Shown here in pieces: positions 57,027-64,000 of a DNA stretch of 64,000 bases. The stretch is from Blasia pusilla (lineage: Eukaryota > Marchantiophyta > Marchantiopsida > Blasiales). Positions within the stretch are counted from its first letter, which is position 1, and every line of letters begins with the position of its first letter. The stretch lies in the NCBI GenBank assembly GCA_050084515.1, contig CM114274.1, positions 17,608,001-17,672,000 of the forward strand, in the 5' to 3' direction. The position numbers and the translations under genes are program-made. The notes below the pieces were generated by a model. That model did no database searches. It was not told where the DNA came from and was given only the letters and a program-made list of their open reading frames with translations.

Positions 57027-57883
57027 CTACTTCATGTTCTCCAGTTCTCTGAGAATTTCAGACTTCTTCTTAGGTCTTAAACAACCGTTCTTCTCATCCT
57101 GACTTCTCTTCCTACAATCTTTGATAAGATGACCTAGCTTACCACAATAAAAGCATTTGAAGGCTTTTCTTGGAAATTTCTTCTTGACATTTGAACTGTA
57201 ATCATGATTTCTACCTCTTTGTACGTTGGCAGTAAATGCTCCGTCACTTCCCTCTCTTGCTTTGAAGCGCATTTCCTCTTCTACCAACATTGCACTAAAT
57301 TGTTCAAAAGTAAGCGGCGTGGGTCTAACTTGAGTATTCAAAGGTGACCAAATCATCAACCTTGGAGGAAAAATCCTTATGCACCGACGTGCCAAATCTT
57401 CGCTAGACTTTGAAATTCCCACGGACGCCATCTGATCTTGAAGATTCTTGATCCTTGTCAAAAATTGCTCGCGCTTTCTCCTTCTGAAAATTTCTGACGT
57501 AGTGATTCTCCGATTCGAATCCGAGTCTCATTCCTCGTTTCATACTGATTCTTCAAAATGTTCCACGCCTCAGCAGCAGTGGTTGTATGTTGAATGAGAG
57601 TCATGACAAAATCAGTTACATTCGTGACAATCGCATATAGAGCATCAGCGTTTCTGCGTCTCCATGCCAATAATACAACAGGATCGATATCCCCAGATGA
57701 AGATGAACTTGCAGATCTCAAACTAGCTTGTGGATTTGAATCGACCCTTGTGGCCGTTTCCCAGATCTCAAATGATTCGAGAACAATTTTCACTTTGAAC
57801 TTCCACAACATATAGTTAGACCCATCTAACTTCCCTTCACCCAGCGGAGGAGGGCGAGCACGAACTGACGAAGAAGTAGCCAT
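57027..57883 (-). pseudogene. Copia gag with zinc knuckle
   Basis: Frame 57883-57458 starts MATSSSVRARPPPLGEGKLD and has YMLWKFKVKIVLESFEIWE and AEAWNILKNQYE, typical of copia gag. A frameshift near 57460 leads to frame 57461-57027 with RRCIRIFPPRL, LTFEQFSAMLVEEEMR and the knuckle CFYCGKLGHLIKDC (CX2CX4HX4C) at about 57150-57110. One frameshift separates the two halves, so with pol it would have been a single polyprotein. Confidence 0.92.
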
Positions 57884-57938
57884 CTCTCAAGATTTTGTGC
57901 AAACACACTAGATCGCCAGATACAAAATACTGGAAAAA

Positions 57939-57956
57939 CCTAATGCTCTGATACCA
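57939..57956 (-). promoter_or_regulatory. Copia primer binding site, initiator tRNA-Met type
   Basis: On the minus strand TGGTATCAGAGCATTAGG follows the 5' LTR end without a gap. TGGTATCAGAGC is the usual primer site of plant copia elements, complementary to the 3' end of initiator methionine tRNA. Confidence 0.93.
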
Positions 57957-58420
57957 TGTGAGAAAAGCAAAAAGTGACTAAATCACTGAAATATTTACAA
58001 AACTTAGAGATACAAAGTGGCCTAGTCCGTCCGTGCGCTCACAGAAGAGCTTCGATGGAACCTGAACTGGGAGATAACTCGACATACGAGAATGCGCTAC
58101 CGCTGCGGCTCCCGACTATTTGACTACTCGGGAAAACTTGGGTTTTTACCTATTTTTCTTCGTTTCTATTAATAGAAAAATTTTGCATCTAAATTTTGCG
58201 TTACTAGGTTTATCTAACCCTATATTGCATCAGGGTGCCCCGCATCCTGATGCAATATAGGGTTAGATAAACCTAGTAACGCTACTCCGTAAACCACCTA
58301 CGTCATATTACTATGACTCCTTCGACGTCTAAGTCGGAACCATCGATCTAGGCTTCTCCTCATACAAGGGGGCCGATCAAATCAATGGTGCTCAGAGTAG
58401 TGGATGCTGAGAATCCAATA
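57957..58420 (-). repeat. Copia 5' LTR
   Basis: 464 bp, the same length as the other LTR with 9 substitutions and no indels. It should carry the promoter of the element. The hairpin lies at 58198-58282. Confidence 0.93.
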
Positions 58421-58426
58421 CATTCA

Positions 58427-59710
58427 CCAAACATGATCTACTATCCTACGCACATCTCGCATTGTCAATGTCGTCAAACCCACAATAACTCCCAACACAC
58501 GATTGCCATGTGATCCATCTCATCTATCTCCATCTTGAGATATCAATATATTCTTATATTGTCTTGGAACATTGCAGCTAACCTTTGTATTGATCCCTCC
58601 GAAGGGATCTAACACGCTCACACCCTCCTCAAGACACTGCTACACAACATGTGTGGTATCTGAGGATATCAAGTCCCTCCTCTAAGAGCACAACCATTAC
58701 CTGACTTTCTCTCCTCCGATATATAAGCATAGCTCCATACCAACCTTACGAGTTTGTCTACACTCCTTTGCAAGTCAACGCTTGTACCCAACAACGGTGA
58801 AGAGATCTCTAAACCATGGGAAGAGATACTCGTCATGGCATGTCTCCCTATGGGACTATTCGCTACTAGGATGTCCTCCACATGGGTGCTCCCCTCTAGC
58901 AAATTCCTCACCAGCTTCTCACTACATGTGAATGCTACCGACATGGTCACAACATCACTAGAACTTGTGGACCACCACTATGCCTTGCCAAATGCATAGA
59001 TTAATGGCTCATTCATCCATCGGCTAATGGCCATCCTAGCCAATAAGAAACAATCTCCTCCTAGAAATTGATGATAAAACCAAGGGGATACAACATCGTA
59101 CTCCTTACCAATACATCATATGACGACTAATTTCATAATCACACAAGTGCACACCATTGCATCATTTGAAAAATGCTCAAGCTAGATTCTAACAACTAGC
59201 TCTTGTCTAGTTATGTACTGCGTGGATGACACATCCCTAATAGAGGTCTGTATGTGAATGGGACAAGGCTCAATACCGCCTTTCCTTTACGGAAAGGCGT
59301 TTACGGAATGATGCCTTCCCTAACATCAAGGACTATGTTCCCAAGTCAAGTAGGATGCACTGCACGTGGTACAAGGTACTTGTGGGACCAACCAAGCAAA
59401 ATACCCCACACTTGTATGTTGTCCAACAATACCATACCTAGTGTCACCATGGTTTGCTCTATCATTGGTCTAACTAATATATCAGCCAACTTAGCCACTA
59501 TAGATTGCCATGACTCAGTGGGGAATGTCTCCAGCATGTGGTCCAAGGGCAAGTCCAACACCTTCTCAACAACTATCTTCAAATAAGATGTAGTAACCTC
59601 TCCACATTTATACAACATAGCAGCCAATCAAACACCTCCATTGGTCCAACTCCCACCACCGTTAATTGCAAGTCCATAGCAGAAAATAATGGACCTCGAC
59701 TCACCGTATT
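58427..59710 (-). pseudogene. DNMT-gypsy copy G: protease and DNMT N-terminus
   Basis: From 59710 down: frame 59627-59346 has VLDLPLDHMLETF, RPMIEQTMVTLGMVLLDN, then a protease core LLDLGT with a stop and SLMLGKASF near 59330. Frame 58950-58669 has LLEGSTHVEDILVANSPIGR and LVRLVWSYAYISEE. DNMT motif I follows as VSVLDPFGGINTK near 58610, and motif II-like MEIDEMDHMAIVC near 58530. The copy then meets the copia insertion at 58426. Heavy decay. Confidence 0.78.
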
Positions 59711-60733
59711 TGTGGTGCGCCTACTCCCCTCGAACGTCAATCTCTAGTGTTGCGGAAGCATATGTTCTATAGGACACGCTCTCATCGTTGGTCTACACCC
59801 AAACACCCTCACATTAGTTTGGTTTGGGTCAACCGACCATCCAACTCACCAAGTTCTTAACTCGATGTCTCATTAAGCTCAACCTTCCCTCATTCCTAGC
59901 TTCCCAACACATGCAAGTCTTCCAAGACTTGGGACATACTTTCTGGTTAGTCCATGCACCTAAAACAGCGTTTGCACATCTAGCGGTCCCAACTATCCAA
60001 TAGACCTTGCATGAGCTCCCACAGTGAGACCCAACAATATAAGTCACGGGTTAGAGTCCATTAGGGACCTCTAAAATCCACTCTATTGGACTTGGTTCGG
60101 GTTTCGAATCCCAACGTTAAAACTCGCGATCCATTCCATGCCCTTGAGTCGCCTGCGATGCCCAAAGTGGGGTTCGATTCCCAAGCACCCATTGATACCT
60201 TCCCCCTTACAAGTACTTCTGGGGATTCCCGCCCTCCCCCTACCTTTGGGTAAGAGACATCCGGGCCCCTCTTTTTGGCCCTCAACCTGACTCCCCGTAC
60301 ATTTTTTTGGCCAATGTCTCAACTTCTGCTTAAGCGTTTGTCAAGATCTTTGGTGCGTTGCAACTGTCTTTGCATAAGCTTTTTGATGCTACCTTATTTG
60401 TCTCAAACGCATCTTGGGACTAAAATTTATGGTTAAAAATATAGTCAAAAACCCCAAACACTAGCGATGTCCCAAGTTCGGTTCTCACCCCTTGGCCAAG
60501 TCTCATCCGAGACTCGACTCCTCTAAAGTTTGAGTTTGCGTGTGGTTTTGGTTTCCTAGTCGTGACCATAAATCTATGAAACACTCAAAACGCTAGCCTT
60601 GCTCGCATCTTGCACTTGTGTTTCTTAACTTGTGTCTTCTTGAGACTTCTCCAAAGTGTAAACCATTCCAACGTGAGCCCGCTAGAGTTTGGATGTTCCG
60701 CTTGCCGCTCATTTGGTTATGAGGGTTGCAACA
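59711..60733 (-). repeat. Solo LTR of the chromodomain gypsy family, reversed
   Basis: 1023 bp, the reverse-complement match of 4266-5278 from TGTTGCAACCC (at 60733) to ...GGCGCACCACA (at 59711). Flanks are GTATT (59706-59710) and CTATT (60734-60738), a target duplication with one mismatch. It is inserted in copy G. Confidence 0.9.
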
Positions 60734-60970
60734 CTATTGGCATCTCCAATAAATTGCTTGACATTGGCTCCACCTAGACGAACATAGAAGTTGCCTCTCC
60801 AACTCCTCGCCATGTCAACGTACCTATCCCACATATGGGCACCGTCAGTCATCTAGGCACCATTGATGGTGCATGATGTGCCTTTGACAACGTAAGAGAT
60901 TGTGGAACCCTAGCCTATTTCCCATCAATCCCCTCCTATGGGTCTATCTCAATCCCAAATCTTTATGGCT
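60734..60970 (-). pseudogene. DNMT-gypsy copy G: gag-protease linker
   Basis: The plus-strand text ACCATTGATGGTGCATGATGTGCCTTTGACAACGT... matches 20838-20880 in copy A (ACCATTGATGGGGTCC, CGCCTTTGACAACGTGAAAGA), with further blocks to about 60970. It extends copy G across the solo LTR. Confidence 0.7.
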
Positions 60971-63900
60971 AAGTAATTCTTGTAGCACTTTGAATAAACA
61001 CCGCAAAAGCCTCCACCTAAGCTGCACTACACATAAATCTCAAACCAATGTAATCCTCCCCTGTATTTTGATATGACATATATCTAGAGGCTAGAGCTAA
61101 AATAGCTACTTGCGGCTCCATGTCTGTCACTGACTGCGTCATTGTCATGGCAAAAATCTTCTACTCCAAGTGATTCCTTAATCCCTTCAAAGAAACACCA
61201 CACTTGACAACATTGTCTAGAGAAGACCGTGAATGAATCAACGGATCAATCAAAAGAATACTCAAATGAGCTATTTGAATTAGACGGTGAGTTTGATGCG
61301 ACAATGGAGAAAGAATCCTCTGAGTCTCTACCAAAGAAACCACCCATTGTGGATAAATCACCAACTATAGTGCCATTGATCCCCACATCACTCCAAGAAG
61401 CGAGCCAAATTAAATAGACCAAAGGTGTTGTTCCAATCTGGTATTAAGCTTCACTAAAAGAAAGTGTTTGATAGTATAATGTTGGGATTCATGTATTGCT
61501 GAATGATAGAATGCTTTATGCAACCATAGCTTATCATTCTATAATACATAACACCTTATGATATTACTAGGAGGTGCCACCTATGGTTGGAGATGTTTCT
61601 TACCGCATGCTACAAGCCAACCAACGGCCCTAACCTCCATATACTGGGTTTCCACAATGGCCTGTCTCGCCATGTTTGTGACCAAGTGAGTTTGTCTTAA
61701 GATGGTAATGATGTTTATAGTAATTTACAGATTAAAGAACACCCAAGCAAAACGGGTCGAAGTGGTCACAAAAGAGTGAAACTCTACGTGGTATGTAATT
61801 AGTTATGTTATTATATATGGATTTTATTCTAAATATTTATTGAATTTTGATGCACATGCAATTTGCATTGGGTGGTAAACCATATTAACATTTTATTTTC
61901 TTTAATATATGGATCCTTCAAGTATAGTGTTAGAGCAACATTATGATCATCATGATATTGATTCATGTATTTGTAGTATTTGGTTCTAAACTTGTAGACA
62001 AAAGAAAGAGGTCAAAGCCCCTCTTTACATGAGTTGGGAGAATCACTAGGGATAGGGAAGGTTGGACCTAGTCTGGCAACTACCGACACCAAGGTAATTG
62101 ATTTTCAGAGATTCATCAGGTCTTCTAAGCTTTAATTGATTCTTGGACTCTCCATTTGATCTCTAAGCTTTAGGAGCACAAAGGGACCATATTTTAACTC
62201 CATCACAAAGTCACTAAGCTTTGTTTTGATGAAACTATTTTTTGTGTTGGGGTTTGGCTCTACTTTGACAGACGACTATAAAATGTAGAGAAAGAGTCAT
62301 AGTCTACAAAGAGTGAGCTCAAAGCTATAAGGGAGACCTTGAATCTGCTTTAAGAGATGGTTTCCAAGTTCACCAACAAAGCATCCAAATACAACCCACC
62401 TTCCTCTACTCCTCCCTTGAGTGTCCATGTAAGAGATGGCCCAACAACAGAGGTTATGGATGTAGAGGATATTGAAGAAATTATGTTTCCAACACCTCAA
62501 AATTTCCATCCAAATCTGTTTGTGTGACTTCTAGTGTAGAACATCAGATTGTTGTATATTGGGGAGGCATCTCATTCCTTGCAACATGTAGTAAAGGCAC
62601 ATGAGCCAATCTCCGGGTCCAAGTCACAAATTCAGTTGATAGAGCATAATAGAAAATGAGACATCCGGAAAAAGCCGATCTTTCTAAAGAAAAATAATTT
62701 CGTATGGAGAAGACAAATAACTATAAGTAGTATTTTCTTGAGATGTTCCTATTTTTTTCTTCTTGCTCCAACTTTTTTCCATGTTGATATCACATTTACT
62801 TTAGATTAGAGATAGCTCATGTCTTGACCATGTGCATGTATTAATTGTAGACAAGCCAAGCAGATTTGATATTTTCTTCCAACATTCCTAAAAATGGTTC
62901 GAGCATTTTAAAGGTAATCTACATGGCTTATATAGTGATGTACTTGACTTTCTTATATGTATATTAACTATCACCATCACTATTTATCCAAAGTAAATAT
63001 TGAGTTTTACTAATGTGTTTGTTGTTGTACTTTCGTAAGCTTGTAGTAGGTGACTATGCCCTGATGAAGCAAAACAAGAACACTTGCCAACCAGTGGGAG
63101 AAGGATTAGTATCTGATCTTGCAGGTTGAGAAAAGATCCATGGGAAAGAGATCCCATTTAGATGTGTGAGACTTGATGTGAAGTAATTCTCAACGGTGAA
63201 GCAAAGCTACTATGTCTAAATCATAACAATGATCCTGTGCAATTGCTCTTGAAGGAATCTATTAAGTCTAAGATCTTATGGCCATAGAGATTGCTTAAGA
63301 AAGACATTCCTTTGGAGTATGTTATGGTAGACTCTTAAGAGAATCAGAAACATACGTGTTTTGATGACAATGTGGACGTTTGTTGAAGACATAGAGTTTG
63401 CAAATGTGTTGACAACATGATGGCGATGTAGTGCCACTATCAAGTGGAAACTTACATTCTCTTTTCGAATTAAGAGATCCTAAATTTTCTTCTGCAATTG
63501 GCTAGTTTTCAAACTCAAAGTTTAGGCCTTGCCAACTTTATGCATTCTTAAACAATGTCTTGATTTGAATTTCAATAATAACAAGGAAACTTATTGGCAA
63601 CTTATGTTTGGTAATCATCCTTGGATTCTTGGAGATCCTATCTTTTCAGTTCTTATTTATGCAATGAATCCTACACTAAGATTCTTTCAAGTTCACAAAA
63701 CAATGTGTATTTTTTGAGTTCTTTTTATTCTATCTAATGCATGTAGCTAGATGTGTTACAATTGCTAACAACAACTAGACTATATCATAGAACTATATAT
63801 TCTCCTAGTACTAAAGCAAGATCCCCCCTGTACCATTCATGCTTGGTATAAATTCTTTTGTAACGCATTCTACTTTTTGAACTAAAAATTCCAAAGCATT

Positions 63901-64000
63901 ACAACCAGAATGTAGAGCATACGGTTTGAGGATATTTCACACCCACAAAAATTAATGAAATAGAAACCCAAAACATTGCTCCATATTAACATGAATAGTT
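60971..64000. other. No recognised gene; possible coding remnants
   Basis: The stretch is AT-rich. Short plus-strand pieces look protein-like (61229-61417 with FELDGEFDATMEKESSESLP; 62350-62525 with KASKYNPPSSTPPLSVHVRD and MDVEDIEEIMFPTPQNFHP; 63050-63190 with MKQNKNTCQPVGEGLV), but stops separate them and I recognise no family. They could be exons of a degenerate gene or transposon. Confidence 0.4.

Larger units (their letters stand above)
53400..58420 (-). mobile_element. Ty1/copia retrotransposon, complete with both LTRs
   Basis: A 5021-bp element on the minus strand. Two 464-bp LTRs flank a gag-pol region with the order gag, GAG-pre-integrase, integrase, RT, RNase H, which is diagnostic for copia. 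A 5-bp target duplication CATTC lies at 53395-53399 and 58421-58425. The LTRs differ at 9 of 464 positions by my count, so insertion is recent relative to other elements here. It sits in DNMT-gypsy copy G. The coding region has several frameshifts, so it probably cannot move on its own. Confidence 0.96.

Noticed and set aside
57939-57956. tRNA gene fragment
   Set aside because: It is the primer binding site of the copia element, adjacent to the LTR, and no tRNA fold surrounds it.

Overview
The window is nuclear DNA of a land plant. The evidence is a four-exon plasma-membrane aquaporin (PIP2 type) with the usual plant intron positions, an alpha-tubulin fragment, plant-type Ty1/copia and Ty3/gypsy retrotransposons, a hAT transposase relic and a satellite with a period near 180 bp. 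I cannot name the species. A bryophyte, lycophyte or fern would fit, but nothing here proves it. Only the aquaporin (10896-12656) looks like an intact, functional gene. Almost everything else is nested, decaying mobile DNA.

The dominant element is a Ty3/gypsy family that I call the DNMT-gypsy. Its best copy, A, lies on the minus strand at 15380-24574. It reads gag with zinc knuckles, aspartic protease, a cytosine-C5 DNA methyltransferase (DNMT), reverse transcriptase (RT), RNase H, integrase and the start of a PHD-like finger. A second copy, B, is on the plus strand (about 41790-48180). It repeats the order from protease onward and shows the PHD-like zinc finger after the integrase. Further pieces are C (5279-6432, minus, gag), E (27250-28925, plus, gag), F (41390-41697, minus, integrase), D1 (49440-49812, plus, integrase tail and PHD), D2 (50211-51545, plus, protease to integrase) and G (about 52310-60970, minus, protease and the 5' part of the DNMT). 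Because the DNMT sits at the same place in A, B and G, it is a resident gene of the family and not a chance neighbour. All copies here carry frameshifts and stops.

Layout. 1256-5278: the 3' half of a chromodomain gypsy element with its 3' LTR, inserted in gag of copy C. 5279-7780: copy C and a repeat with inverted arms. 7780-10800: no recognised gene. 10896-12656: PIP2 aquaporin. 12657-15379: flank without a recognised gene. 15380-24574: copy A. 24575-25238: alpha-tubulin pseudogene. 25272-25366: AG microsatellite. 27250-29424: copy E gag and a 240-bp tandem duplication. 30600-33870: a decayed multidomain gene with a protein-kinase-like domain and a RING-like zinc finger. 34710-37460: about fifteen units of a 180-bp satellite. 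37600-40290: hAT transposase relic. 41390-51760: copies F, B, D1 and D2 with several insertions. 52310-61000: copy G, broken by two solo LTRs of the chromodomain element family (52334-53344 and 59711-60733) and by a complete Ty1/copia element (53400-58420) with 464-bp LTRs and a CATTC target duplication. 61000-64000: nothing recognised.

Relative order of events follows from the nesting. The DNMT-gypsy copies came first, then the chromodomain gypsy (which inserted in copies C and G), and the copia element is young (9 differences between its LTRs). The DNMT inside a plant gypsy element, together with a PHD-like finger behind the integrase, is the most interesting system in the window.
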